Positions 1 to 12,460 of a DNA stretch of 64,000 bases are shown piece after piece. The notes below the pieces were generated by a model. It saw nothing but the letters and a program-made list of their open reading frames with translations. It searched no databases and had not been told where the DNA came from. Every line of letters begins with the position of its first letter. Position 1 is the first letter of the stretch. This DNA comes from Teratosphaeria epicoccoides (Eukaryota; Ascomycota; Dothideomycetes; Mycosphaerellales; Teratosphaeriaceae), in NCBI GenBank assembly GCA_021401465.1, contig JADDMT010000079.1, positions 1 to 64,000 of the forward strand. Direction: 5' to 3'. The translations under genes were made by a program, and so were the position numbers.

Positions 1-255
1 AGGTAGCGCTAAGGGTGCTTATAACCCCCGACGCTCCTTAATTAGGGAAAGCATGTCCGAGCCTAACCCCGTAGGGGTACCGTAGGGTCAGCGACGTGGG
101 GGCGTCCTACGTCGACAACTGATCCCATTCGGACGACATACAAGCTAACGTATGTACGAAGGACCCCCTCGCCATATGTAGCAGGGTCACTGCATGCTAA
201 GGGCGGCCATTAGAACCCATGCGGTTCAAATGGTCCCCTAGTATCAACCGTATCA
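1..255. repeat. Partial 360-bp LTR, family 1 (cut by window start)
   Basis: This matches positions 106-360 of the LTRs at 603, 11,378 and 19,187 and ends in the shared CCGTATCA terminus. At diagnostic sites it groups with the LTR of copy B (11,378) rather than with the pair at 603 and 19,187. The sequence after it (256 on) is not element-internal sequence. It is therefore either the right-hand LTR of an element lying left of the window or a solo LTR. Confidence 0.9.
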
Positions 256-602
256 AGCTGTCTAGATGATAGGCATGTAGACCGCGATAAAGGCGATCTT
301 GTTAGAGAGGTAGTCTTCGCTCTAATAGCCGCTATCTTTAAGCACTTGAAACTAGTCTCTCTAGTAATTAAGCTTAGTCTTTAAGAGATGGCCCTACTAC
401 ACCTTAATGCGCTAATTCATCTTGCTTGTCCTATACTAATAACAGTTAGCGAATGTAAGCTAGTTCCTTAGCGGCGGCTAGGGTCTAAAGACTAGCTGCT
501 TAGCTTGCTAGCGATGCTACACGTCTAGCCGGCGTAGGGGCTCGTTGTCGTCGTCGTCTTGACGTCAGATTTATCTATCTCGTCGAATGGTAATAGCCCT
601 TA
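256..602. other. RIP-affected spacer between two LTR copies
   Basis: These 347 bp separate the partial LTR at 1-255 from the LTR at 603. The stretch matches neither element interior, carries the same TA-rich, TAG/CTA-rich composition as the transposons, and has no readable gene. Its last five bases (598-602, CCTTA) are one copy of the target-site duplication of the composite element to the right. Confidence 0.6.
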
Positions 603-962
603 TGATATAGATATATATGCTATATAATATGAAAATATCTCGTAGTATGACAGAGAAAACCGACCTTTTAATAGGTACAAGACAGCGCTGCTTTCTGCTT
701 ATCGCAGAGGTAGCGCTAGAGGTGCTTATAACCCCTGACGCCCCTTAATTAAGGAAAGCATGTCCGAGCCTATCCCTGTAGGGGTATCGTAGGGTTAGCG
801 ACGTAGGGGCATCCTACGTCAACCATTGATCCTACTCAGACGACATACAAGCTAACGTATATACGAAGGACTTCCTTACTATATGTAGTAGGGTTACTAC
901 ATGCTAAGGGCGGACATCAGAACCTATGCGGCTCTAATAGCCCCCTAGTAATAACCATATTA
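603..962 (-). repeat. LTR of copy A (3' side in element orientation)
   Basis: 360 bp, starting TGATATAG and ending CCATATTA. The expected terminal CA has become TA, a RIP-type change. It shares diagnostic variants with the LTR at 19,187 and differs at those sites from the LTRs at 1 and 11,378. Next to it, 963-976 is pyrimidine-rich (minus-strand polypurine tract). Confidence 0.88.
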
Positions 963-2629
963 CTACCCCTCCTCCTATGAGGATGTCCCTAGCCTTACTA
1001 AGTAATGCACGCGGAACATATAGGGTACAGGATATAGCACGCTTATACTACGTAAGAGTAAATAGGTAGATAGCCTACGTAACATGTGTTATGCGCATAC
1101 CTTAACACCTTCGTAGCGAGTATAGGGCAGAGGCTGCTAACTTAGGCGGGTTTTAATCTGTTACATGTTAGGCGGCTTCGTAACACCTTTGCTTTACATG
1201 CAGATCAAGATATCAGGAAACTACGAGTACGTACTTTAGTTAATCTTTGAAATAGTAGGGCGAGCATGCGCGCTAGGCTCGCCAAGTAGCTTGGCTGTCC
1301 CTATTTAGTCGTGACTATGAAGAACACAGTGTCGTAGAACCTTAGGGTAGTAGGAATATACGCGGACACTCTACGCGTACTACTTAAAATAGTAGGAGCG
1401 CGCTCCTAGCGCGAGTCTCGCCACATTTTCATGCTAGTAGGCTAGCACGAGTGTAGTTAGCGTACATGCGTAATAGCCGCGTTATCCGTTCTTGCATTAT
1501 TCGGTCCTCTTGTAAGTTAACTAAAGGTAGGTACTCTGCGCATGTAGTTCGAGTCACTAGCTTAACGGTTGCGGTAGGCAACAGGGGGGCTGTTAGAGAG
1601 TATAAAAACCTCGCCGCTTTCCTAAACTTCCTGTTCTAAAACACTAATATTAACCTCCGCTTCTATTTCGCTTAGCTTGCGCCTCGCTATGTCTGTAGGT
1701 CTAAACCGGAGCTCCTTCTTCTTCAATTAATTAATTAAGATCAATTGACTTATCTAAGCAATAATGGCTTATATGCTACAGACTAAGTTCGACGCTACTC
1801 GCTCTGCCCGCGACTGTCGCTCGTGTCGACGATGCCTTGACAACCTTAGTAGCCAAGCTGCACACATCTCTCCTCCGCGTGTTAGTAAGGCGTCCCCTAC
1901 CCGCGAGGTATGTGTAGCTTGTACTAACTAAAGCGTAGCCGAGATCTACGTTAGCAGATTTGATAAGGGTAGTGTCTACCGCAATTATGTCAACTATAAT
2001 AGCAAGCATCAAAAATGCCAAGACCTCCCTAAAGAGGTATACGGCGAGTATAACTAGCTCTGCTGTAACATCGATAACTTCTAGAGTACGCGCGACAAGG
2101 GGGTTACTAAAGGTACTCTGACTATAAACAGGCTACAGGTTAAGTACCGCGAGGCACTCGCCTACCTACTTGGCGCCCTCTTGTGCTTTACCGCGGCTAC
2201 TAACTGTTCTCACGGCGGTGTTTGCTTTAACTCTCTACTAACAGGCAAAAACGTTTGTCTAGGTCTAATTGCAGACTTAGTCTAGAAGATCTTAAAGGTG
2301 CTAACTGTTAGGGTTAAGACCTTCGCTATAGTACGCATGTAGTATAGGTACCCTCTAAGTATAAATGCTAACTTTCTCCGCTAGGCTAACGTTAGCGTCG
2401 AGAAATATCCGACTAGCTGCTAGCGTTAGCAACTTAGGGCCCTTGCCTCTATTAACAATGACTTCGAGACGCAGATAATCTGCAAGAAGGTTATCAAGCA
2501 ATTCACTATTCCTGCTGCTAAGGCCACGCCCTAGCGCCGTACTAAGAGGTAGCCTGCCTCTAAGCTAGTCCTAAGGACTAAGCTGTAGGTTACTTACTCG
2601 AATCCTGTCACGTGCGTACAGCTAACACA

Positions 2630-2634
2630 TTATA
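2630..2634. repeat. Target-site duplication TTATA of element C (left copy)
   Basis: TTATA directly precedes the left LTR at 2635, and an identical TTATA occupies 9559-9563 directly after the right LTR. The undisturbed site in copy B (near 13,404) reads without the duplication. This confirms a clean integrase-mediated insertion of C into copy A. Confidence 0.92.
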
Positions 2635-3075
2635 TGTCATAAGTGTTAGGAGTGCTATGAGTCACAGGATCGTGAGGGTCCTAAGGACTATGAGTTATAA
2701 GCACAGTCATAGGAGAAAGGATCTGTCACGTAAGGACAGATCCCCGGATCTGTAGGGTTAGTCTACAGATCTATAGGCCTATAGGGGAGAAGGGATCTAT
2801 CATGGGATAATAGACCCTCGGATCTGTAGGCTTAGTCTACAGATCTATAGACATAGGTCTGTTAGGTCTATCGACAGATCTAACAGAACTGCTCTGTCTC
2901 TCTAGTATATAGGGATAGCTTTAGGATAGGTAGTTAGGAGCTTCGTGCTTAATTTAATTCCCTTTCCCTAGGGGATAGTTAGTTACAAGGATAATTGCTA
3001 TTGTCAATATTCTTTACAGCTCTACGAGTCTAACACCTAGTTACCTTCCTGCTATCGGCACCTACCCTTATGACA
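2635..3075 (+). repeat. 5' LTR of element C (441 bp)
   Basis: It is bounded by TGTCATAAG and CTTATGACA. It contains consecutive perfect stem-loops: 2719-2743 (8-bp stem GGATCTGT/ACAGATCC) and 2747-2771 (9-bp stem GATCTGTAG/CTACAGATC), with a further copy of the second type downstream. The same hairpins occur in the 3' LTR. Confidence 0.93.
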
Positions 3076-3239
3076 TTTTGAGCCTTACTTTTAAGGAAGC
3101 ATCAGGGGACTCGTCGAGCGCTTGACATACACCTATGTTAAGTAGTTCTTTAGCTGTTAGTTTAACTTCTAGCGACAGTTAACGAATACTATGAGGACAA
3201 GTTGCTACTATACCTCAAATTACGTAGTAGCTCGAATCC

Positions 3240-6200
3240 ATTCACCTTAGCGAGATGGCTCTAGCATCCGTCGCAGGTTTAACTACTAGGAATAGACACA
3301 GCAACAACAGCTTTAAGATAGGAAGCCCTACAGAGTTTACAGGGTAACGATCTTAAGTCGAGATGTTTATCCTATAATGCTAGTTAGCATTTAACGTAGA
3401 TACGGAATAGTTTACAACACATCATAAGCAAATGATGTACATTGTCTCTTACCTAAAGGGACTAGCGTTCGAGTTTATCTAGCCTCATCTGATAGATTAT
3501 CTAGATCATGTTAGCAATGTCGAAGCTAGGAAGACAACAACTAGGGAGATTCTTAACTTAGACAAGTCTTTGTTTAAGGCTTTACGCGAAGCTTTTAGGC
3601 TTAGTAATGAGCAACAAGAGGCTAAGAGAGCTCTCCTAGGAATCTAGCAGAAGGGTTCCGCTATTAAGTACCGCGCGGACTTTTAGAACCTCTCTGCTCG
3701 AGTCGACTAGAATAATAATGCTTTAGCCGCTTAGTTCTACTAGGGACTAAAGGAGACAGTTAAAGACAAAATTGCCCGAGGAGATTAGCTAACGACATTC
3801 AAGGAAATAAGCGATCTCGCGATTAGAATCGATAATCGCATCTAGGAACGACAGCAAGAACGACAACATAGAAATCGCAAGCTAGCACAGGCTAACTATA
3901 AGGTCTAACGATCGGCACTAAAATAGCGAAGCGATTACTACAGTCTCTAACCTATGGAGTTAGATGCGACTAAGGGGCGTCTAAGGAATAGACTCCAAGG
4001 AAAGCTGCAGAAGGGCTCTCCTCCCTAGAATGGTCTAAAGAAGCCATTCGACAAGAGTAATCTCGAGTGCTACAACTATGGAAAGAAAGGACATTTTGCC
4101 CGCGAATGTTTTGCTAAGAAGTAACGACAAGAGCCGCCTAGGATAGAGCAGGCTCACGCGACAATGACAGCACCTAAGCAAAAGGCCGCTACTACTCGAG
4201 AACCAGACTATGCCGCACTTACTTAGACTACGTGCTATGACGACGATTGTCGAATTCACATGAGTGATAAAGATGGTTCCGGATAGTACCCTAGCCGAAA
4301 CAAGGCATAGTCGATCTGTGCGCTAAGGGGTATACCTTCTAGTACGACAGTCCTAAGGCAACAGGAGCTAGAAGAAGAAGAAGAAGAAGGTTCGAACGAC
4401 AACTACGAGATTATTGAAGCTGTCATTCCTGATTCCGAGGAAGACAAGAGCATAGAGCGATAGGCCATGCTGCCGCATGACATCGGGCTCGATATTATCT
4501 GAATTATACAGAACTAGTAGGCTTAAGCTTGCCTATAGATTAATGGAGTATAACATGTTGACTAGCTTTAGTATAACGAACTAGCCGACTGTATGCGACG
4601 ACACCTAAGGAGACTACTAGTCGTAGCTTAACCTCACGCGCATTAGAAAGTTGTCTAAGAAATTATACTGTTTAGGGTAGAGTTTACGCCCTAGGGAGGC
4701 TACCTGACCTACGAAGGTATTCAGATTTCAGGAGCGCTACGACTCTAAGTCTACTACTTAAAGATAGAGTACGCAAGAAACGCGCAGGAACAGCGAGGCT
4801 AAGGGCGAGAACGACCTCTTAGGCTAGAGAACGGTAACGCTCAGAGAAGAAGCCGAGACCGTACGATCCCTGAACTAGTCCGTGAAGACAGTTATTCAGG
4901 AAACGACGAGGTCCGCTAGAATTAGACCTACGGACAGACTAGACAGGGCTACAACGATGTGCCGCGATTGGCGCCAGATACGCGAACAACCTTAGAGTAT
5001 AGGTACACATTAACGAGACGCTAGCTAGGGCCTTAATAGATTCAGGATGTACTGGAATCTTCATGACACCTAAGTTTACTAGGACAGCTAGGATAAAGCT
5101 ACAGGCGAAGACGAATGCTTTCTCGCTACAAGCGATTAATAGAAAGCTAGTCACGTACAACTAAGGAGTAGTTGACGAAGAGACCGAGATAATGCCTCTG
5201 CGGATAGGACGCTACTAAGAGATGCTCTAGTCCGACATCACGGAGTTACTAGGCTCGGATGTAGTACTAGGGTTACTATGGCTAAGAAACGCTAACCCCT
5301 ATCTCGACTAGAAGAATGAGAGGATCTAGTTCCTAGAACTCTCAAGATCGATACCTCTACCTGTAGTGCACGACATACTAGGCAAGATCGAAATATGTGC
5401 TATGACTTTAAGCGAGATAGTAGCCGCCATCAAGGATCTAGAACAGGAAGTGTACGTCCTATAGGTTAAAGCAACGCAATCAGAAGTCAAGGTCGAATTC
5501 ATAGTTCCTGATGAGTATAAAGAGTTCGCTACTCTTTTCGAGGAAGAACCTGACTAAGAAGCTCTTCTAGAACACTAGGAGTAGGACTACAGGATACCCT
5601 TACTCCCTAGCAAGACACTAACGAAGCAATTAGTTCGCCCGTTATTAGCAGCGAAACTAGAGATTCTCCGGAAATACCTTGAAGACAACTTCTAGAAAGG
5701 CTTTATCCGTAAGTCGTAATCCCTAGCCGGATATCCGATCCTGTTTATGCCTAAGGGGGAAGATAACTAGCGACTCTGCGTAGATTATCGTGGATTAAAC
5801 GACATCATGATAAAGAATAGTTATCCGCTTCCTTTGCTCTCGGAATTACAGGACCGCCTACAAGGAGCAATGTAGTTCTTGAAGTTTGACATACCTAGAG
5901 TATATAACCGAATTCGAATTAAGGAAGGCGAAGAATAGAAGACTGCGTTCTAAACTAGGTTCGGACACTACGAGTATATAGTCATGCTATTTAGGTTAAC
6001 AAATGCCCTAGCTACATGGCAGGCATTTATTAATAATGTGCTACGAGAGTACCTTAACGTCTTTGTGGTTGTATACCTAGACGACATCCTCGTCTACTCC
6101 TAGACAATCGAAGAGCATAGGACTCACGTATGCAAGGTACTTCAGAAACTCTAGGATTACTAGTTAAAGGTTAAGCCTTAGAAGAGCGAGTTTCACAAGC

Positions 6201-8430
6201 AGGAAGTATAATTCCTTAGCTACGTAGTAGCATGGAATAGAATCAAGATAGACACTAAGAAAGTCTAAGTCGTAAAAGAGTAGCCTACGCCAACTAATGT
6301 TAAGGAAGTATAGTCCTTCCTTAGGTTCGCTAACTTCTACTAAAGATTTGTGGCAAACTATTCGAAGATTACGGCACTACTTACGACTCTTACTACGAAG
6401 GATACACTATTCGTGTAGGACGACGCCTAACAGAATGCCTTTAAGGAACTTAAGCGACAATTTACAGATTAGCTAATCTTACTTGTATTCGACCTAGATA
6501 AGCCTATTATAGTCAAAACAGATGCCTCCGACATAGTACTCGGGGCATGCTTGAGTTAACTAGGACTAAGTAGACGACTACAGCTAGTCGCCTACTACTT
6601 AAGGAAATTGTCTAGACCTAAACTCTAATACGACGTCTATGACAAAGAACTTCTAGCCATAGTAGACGCCTACAAGGCCTAGCGAGTCTACTTAGAAGGC
6701 TCTAAGCACTAGGTCACGGTCTATACAGACTATGAGAACTTGCGATACTTCATAACGACGAAAGAGTTAAACTGACAACAGGTTCGGTAGAGTAAGGAGC
6801 TCTCTAGTTTTAACTGCAAGATCGTCTATCGCAAGGGGACCGATAACGCACGCGCCGATGCACTTAGCCGCTAGACTGACTACATGAAGGGCGTGAAGCA
6901 GGAGAAACACGCTGTTCTCTAGGAAAATAGCAATAGCACGCTAGGAGTCAACTAACTTGCGGCCACGACTATTACATGGACTAGTGAATTTCAGGACGAC
7001 CTGAAGAACGCGCTAGTCTACGACCTAACTATACTCGCTGTCCGGAACGACATGAATAGACAGGAGGATTAGGAAGACGAAGACAGAATCCTTCTGTTTT
7101 AAGGATTAGTATATGTGCTAACGTCTTTACGATCGGAGCTACTACAACTCCGACACAATGTACCTCAGGCAGGATACCCGGGAGTGTCTAAAATGAAGCA
7201 AATTCTCTGACAAGAATATTACTTCCCTAGGATGAGCAAGGCAATTAAGGACTACGTCCGTTAATGTGTAACTTGCTAACAAAGTAAGCATAACTGTTAC
7301 AAACCATATAGGCTACTACGACTACTTAAGGTACCTTAACGGCCATAGGAATCGCTCGCCATGGATTTTATCGTCAAACTACCTTAGTCGAGAGAACCCG
7401 CTACGAATGAGTTCTTCGACAGGATCATGGTAGTAGTCGACTAATTTACTAAGTTTAGGAAGTTTATCCCTTACCGCGAAGACTTTAAGACTAAAGATAT
7501 CGCGCATGTCCTCATTAAATAGGTAGTAGCACTACATGGCATGCTATAGGACCTAGTAACAGATCGAGGATCCGTGTTTACCTCTAACTTCTAGAGAGCC
7601 CTAATGAGGCAATTCTAGGTCAAACATTAACTAAGTACTTCCTTCTACCCTTAGACAGATAGACAGACAGAATGTCTAAATCAGACGTTAGAATAGTACC
7701 TTCGATCCTATGTGAATAGGGACTAGAACAACTAGGTAGAGTTGTTGCTAATAGCATAGCTCGCGTATAATAGTACGCTAGTAGAGTCGAAAGGACTCTC
7801 GCCTTTTTAGATAGCATATAGATTAGCTATAGAAGACATCCCGGACGTCTTAGCTAGTAATCCGAACCTAGTAGTACTCAGACGAGTAGAACATCTACGC
7901 CGACTGTAAACAGAAGCACGACTTGACCTGTAGTTCTATTAGCAGAACATAGTATAGTACGTAAATCGTAAGAGAATTAAGGGACTAATTCTAAAGGAGG
8001 GGGACAAGGTATATCTCCTCCGCTGTTATATCAAATCAGACAAGCCGAGTAAAAAACTAGACGCTTTAAAACTAGGAATATTTAGGATTAAGGCTAAGAA
8101 AGGACTAGTTAATTTTGAGTTACAGCTACCCGAGCAGATGAGAATACACCCTGTGTTCTATGTCTCTCTACTAGAACAAGTAGCGCTAGACGCTACACTA
8201 CAAACGGAACCCTTACTACTCGACCCTAAAGTAGAAGAACCCGAGTACTCTGTCGAGAAGATTGTCGACACTCGCTAGCAGGACGGACAGCGAGAGTACT
8301 TAGTAAAATGGGAAGGATATAGGAGTACTAAGAACACCTAGTAACCCCTAGAACATCTGCGAAACTGTTAGTAAAAGATACGAAGTTTCGAGAAAGGAAC
8401 GAACCTAGGAAGAAGATTATAAGCCACGAC
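3240..8430 (+). pseudogene. Decayed gag-pol of element C (chromovirus)
   Basis: Reading through stops, the order is as follows. A gag region ends in a zinc knuckle at 4068-4109, where the second Cys is now Tyr, a TG-to-TA type change. A protease with a DSG motif lies near 5038-5049. Reverse transcriptase follows, with a VDYRGLN-type motif near 5774-5808 and a YLDD active site at 6070-6100. RNase H (TDAS, near 6514-6534) is followed by an integrase region with the family's MDFIV motif near 7360-7380. A C-terminal chromodomain at about 8230-8360 retains YLVKWEGY. From 3640 to 4230 I read about eleven TAG, three TAA and no TGA in frame. Order and chromodomain place it in the chromovirus branch of Ty3/Gypsy. 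The gag start is not determinable. Confidence 0.85.
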
Positions 8431-8521
8431 TAGACTCCTACAGGACGCTGTCGATCGGCTTGGCTACCACGCTATCTAGGAAACCCTAATATGAGGCGTT
8501 AGCGAAACCCTCTATTACGCT

Positions 8522-9040
8522 CTATGTCGTAGGACTAAGAGCGAGACCCGCGGAAGGATCTAGGTCAAGAAGGAACTTAGCCTGCGAGAGAGCCTGTTCT
8601 TTAGCCTCATCCTCCCTAATCTCCCGCTCCTCGAGAGCGCGACTATCCTTAACCTCCTAGTTGACTACGTCTAACTGTTTTCGAAGACGCATCTCCTTTA
8701 CATGCGCCTCTATCATCTTCTGCGAAGCCTCGGCTAGGACCGCCTTCGCACGATCGAGATCAGCAATTAGTCTTTTCCGCTAATTACCTAACTTCTTCTA
8801 TTCGACCTCTGTTACCTTCGCGTTATAACTTCGACAGTTACTAAAGTAACATTACGAACATTTCCCTAAGGAAATGTGTACCTGACAAACAAGCTTTAAC
8901 TCTTGACACTAAGTACAGGACTTCATGCTATCCTAGCCCTAACGATAGATTCGATTCGCGCGGCGTTTGCGTTTCTGCGTTAAAGGGGCGTTAGTGTCTA
9001 GGATAACACAAGGCAGTAATGTAGAAAGAGAAGACATCAT
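8522..9040 (-). pseudogene. Antisense Cys-rich coiled-coil ORF of element C, decayed
   Basis: On the minus strand a frame of 173 codons starts with two Met codons at 9040 and runs to 8522, between the chromodomain and the 3' LTR. In frame it has about eight stops, nearly all TAG. Between them it reads as convincing protein: a Ser/Leu-rich start, a basic KRKRRANR stretch, a Cys cluster (CxxC, C, C, CxxC-like spacing over about 35 residues), then a long Glu/Lys/Gln-rich helical region likely to form a coiled coil. The basic-Cys-coil order resembles a small zinc-cluster DNA- or RNA-binding protein, but I recognise no named family. It is antisense to gag-pol, as in family 1. Confidence 0.6.
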
Positions 9041-9117
9041 GGCACAAAAGGAAATGACAAGAGAAACCCCGCACTAATAAGGTAGCTTAGGGACGAGCTA
9101 GGCTAAGAGGGGGATAG

Positions 9118-9558
9118 TGTCATAAGTGTTAGGAGTGCTACAAGTCACAGGATCGTGAGGGTCCTAAGGACTATGAGTTATAAGCATAGTCATAGGAGAA
9201 AGGATCTGTCACGTAAGGATAGATCCCCGGATCTGTAGGGTTAGTCTACAGATCTATAGGCCTACAGGGGAGAAGGGATCTGTCATAGGATAACAGACCC
9301 TTAGATCTGTAGGGTTAGTCTACAGATCTACAGACACGGGTCTATCGGGTCTGTCGACAGATCTAACAGAACTGCTCTGTCTCTCTAGTATATAGGGATA
9401 GCTTTAGGACAGGCAGTTAGGAGCTTTGTGCTTAATTTAATTCCCTTTCCCTAGGGGATAGTTAGTTATAAGGACAATTGCTATTGTCAATATTCTTTAC
9501 AGCTCTACGAGTCTAACACCTAGTTACCTTCCTGCTATCGGCACCTACCCTTATGACA
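9118..9558 (+). repeat. 3' LTR of element C (441 bp)
   Basis: It has the same length and ends as 2635-3075. Differences between the two are nearly all C/T or G/A. It is preceded by the polypurine tract at 9105-9117 and followed by the TTATA duplication at 9559-9563. Confidence 0.93.
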
Positions 9559-10189
9559 TTATAGCGCCGCTACTTACGCTGCCTCGACGCCACTGTCTAA
9601 GAAGAAGAAGAAGGCCAGGGCTAAAATTAAGGTTAGCGACAAGGAAGCCGAACCTTCCCTGCTTGTAATCCGCACTACATCCGCTAAGACGCTAAGGTAC
9701 AAGCCTCTAGGCCAGATCTTTAAGGATGAGGAGGATGACGACGTCTAGGATACCTTCGGTCCTAACGTGATCCCTTCGCGCTATAGTGTCGCTATACTAG
9801 TTACGCCTAAGGGAGACACTAAGTCTAATGATGTAGTTAACACTTATGTCAAGAAGCGCAAGATGATCTTAAGGGCCGAGCGTAGCAGCCGTAAGCGCGC
9901 CTAAGTCTCTTTGCCTTCTAATGCTAAGGATGAGGTAGTTGTCGCGACTAGGCGTAGTAAGGATGTCGCTAGCTCTCTAGCTACTATAGGCTCTAAAGAT
10001 GAGCTCCCTCGCAACCTACTAAAGAAGAAGATGCTAGCCTCTCTTTGTGGCGTTGCTACTCCTGTCACTCATAGTCGCTTCGGGGTGTTTAGTAGACCCC
10101 GTGTAGGTAGGTAGTCCCTAGCAGACCGTAACAAGAAAGACTCTTCTACTTCAGGTTCGGTTAGGAAGCCCTTAACTAGTAGTCGCTAA

Positions 10190-11377
10190 GCATTAGCTAC
10201 GAAGCTAATCCGAGCATGTCTCTTGTTCTCCTTAGGTTTTTTCTAGGTGTGCCTTTAGGCATTAATAATGTATAAGTAGGGCGTTTGCTTCTCGTTATTA
10301 CTTTACGCGTTATACGCTACATACACATGTTAAGAATTCTGCTCCGAAACTCTTATCTTCCTACAAATTGACCTTCTTAAGCCCTGCTTACGCCTCCTCT
10401 ACTCTTCGAATTCACGAATAGCTTCTAGAGCGTTTTTGTAGTCTTTAGCTAGAACCTATTATATGTACTTAGGTAGGTATCCTTTCTACTTTACTAGATA
10501 GTACGTTACGCCTTTACGCTGCATACTATCCTTAATACCCTTGACTTCCTACTCTTTGTTCTCTTCTGCTACTAGCATCGGGTCCGCAGGCTCTTTACCC
10601 TTACGCTATACCTATAGTTTAAGTAGAGATACGTAGAAGACATCGTGTACATAATACGACGATAGCAATAATAGCTAGTACGCCTGCGAGCCTATCGTGT
10701 CACGTATCTAGAAGGGTCTAACGAACCTTGGCGTCATCTTCTTACTTAGAAGTTTCAGCTTAAGATTCTTTGTCAACAGTAATACCTTCGTACTAACCGC
10801 ATACTACATCAGTTTAGCATAGGCGTTATTATGTTTAATCTAGGATTCTGAGGCCTTTTTCTAGTGTTCTATTAGCATCGAATGTACCTTGCGCATACAC
10901 CGCGCTAATTCCGCAGCGGCTAGCACCCTCTCCTTAGAAGACTTATCCTGAGGCGGTTCTAGGTATATTTCCGGATTAAAGCCATAAAGAATCTGAAATA
11001 GTAACATGTACATAGTAGTATACACGCTGTTATTAACTGCAAATTCCGCCATAGGAATTACGTCAGCCTAGGCATCCTAGTTCTTAGCGTAGTAGCACTA
11101 AAGGTACTACTTAAGAGTCTAGTTCATACGTTTAGTCTAACTATTAGTCTGTAGATAGAATGCTGTACTTAGGCGGTGCTTAATACGCGCCTTAAACACA
11201 AATTCTTGCTAGTATTTACTAGTAAAGACAGAACCTCGATCTAATAGGATACTTCGGGGAATACTAAAGCGCTATATGACTTCTTCGCGAAGTAGTCGCG
11301 TAAGCTCGCTACTTGTGCACTTTTTCGTATATAGGATGAAGACATTTATCTTCAAGTATTAGTCGACTACTACAAGG
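10190..11377 (-). pseudogene. Integrase C-terminus and chromodomain remnant of copy A
   Basis: This minus-strand pol remnant corresponds to about 14,033-15,220 of copy B. A 63-codon open piece at 10,861-11,052 carries a typical Gypsy integrase segment (MAEFAVNN, then FQILYGFNPE). The remnant stops abruptly at 11,377, where the LTR of copy B begins: RT, RNase H, protease and gag of copy A are missing. The boundary is the insertion point of copy B. Confidence 0.8.
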
Positions 11378-11737
11378 TAATATAGATGTATATGCTATAT
11401 GATATGAAAATATCTCGCAGTGTGACAGAGTAATCCGACCTTTTAGTAGGTACAAGACAGCGCTGCTTTCTGCTTATCGCAGAGGTAGCGCTAAGGGTGC
11501 TTATAACCCCTGACGCTCCTTAATTAGGGAAAGCATGTCCGAGCCTAACCCCGCAGGGGTACCGTAGGGTCAGCGACGTAGGGGCGTCCTACGTCGACAA
11601 CTGATCCTACTTAGACAACATACAAGCCAACGTATGTACGAAGGACCCCCTTGCCATATGTAGCAGGGTCACTACATGCTAAGGGTAGCCATTAGAACCT
11701 ATGCGGTTCTAATGGCCCCCTAGTATCAACCGTATCA
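11378..11737 (-). repeat. LTR of copy B (3' LTR in element orientation)
   Basis: 360 bp, from TAATATAG (expected TG mutated to TA) to CCGTATCA. At diagnostic positions it matches the partial LTR at 1-255, not those at 603 and 19,187. The pyrimidine-rich 11,738-11,751 beside it is the minus-strand polypurine tract of copy B. Confidence 0.9.
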
Positions 11738-12460
11738 CTGCCCCTCCTCCTATGAGGATGTCCCTAGCCTTACTAAGTGACGCACGCGGAACATATAGGG
11801 TACGGGATGTAGCACGCTCATACCGCGTAAGGGTAAATAGGTAGATAGCCTATGTAACATGTGTCATGCGTACACCTTAACACCTTCGTAGCAAGTGCGG
11901 GGCGGAGGCTACTAACTTAGGCGGGTTTTAATCCGTCATATATTAGGCGGCTTCGTAACACCTTCGCTTTACATGCAGATCGAGATATCAGGAAACCACG
12001 AGTACGTACTTCGGTTAATCCTTGAAATTATAGGGCGAGCATGCGCGCTAGCCTTGCCAAGTAGCTTAGCTATCCCTATTTAGTCGTGACTATGAAGAAC
12101 GTGTCGCAGAACCTTAGGGTAGTAGGAAAGTACGCGGACGCTCTACGCGCGCCGCTCGAAACGGCAGGAGCGCGCTCCTGGCGCGGGCCTCGCCACATTT
12201 CCATGCTAGTAGGCTAGCACGAGTGTAGTCGGCGCATATGCGTGACAGCCGCGTTATCCGTTATTGCATTATTCGGTCCCCTTGTAAGTCAACTAAAGGC
12301 AGGTGCTCTGCGCATGTAGTTCGAGTTACTAGCTTAACGGTTGCAGTAGGCAACAGGGGGGCTATCAGAGGGTATAAAAACCTCGTCGCTTCCTAAACTT
12401 TCCTGTTCTAAGATACTAACATCGACCTCTACTCCTACTTCGCTTAGCTTGCGCCTTACT

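Larger units (their letters stand above)
2635..9558 (+). mobile_element. Nested Ty3/Gypsy chromovirus, family 2 (element C)
   Basis: This is a full-length 6,924-bp element with 441-bp LTRs (2635-3075 and 9118-9558). The LTR ends form the perfect inverted repeat TGTCATAAG / CTTATGACA. A purine-rich tract at 9105-9117 directly precedes the right LTR, giving plus orientation, opposite to the host element A. The interior holds a decayed gag-pol reading plus, with zinc knuckle, protease, RT, RNase H, integrase and chromodomain in the Ty3/Gypsy order, and a decayed Cys-rich ORF reading minus before the 3' LTR. Differences between the two LTRs are almost all transitions, as expected from RIP, so LTR divergence cannot be used for dating. 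No intact frame remains. Confidence 0.93.
1689..10189 (+). pseudogene. Antisense Cys-rich ORF of copy A, split by element C and RIP-decayed
   Basis: This is the counterpart of the better preserved frame at 12,461-14,032 in copy B. It runs from an ATG at 1689 to 2634, is interrupted by element C, and resumes at 9564 until about 10,189. It reads opposite to the gag-pol of the same element. In-frame stops are common, and changes from copy B are mainly C/T and G/A. Preserved parts include a Lys/Arg-rich, acidic C-terminal half with runs of lysine. The function is unknown. Confidence 0.6.
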
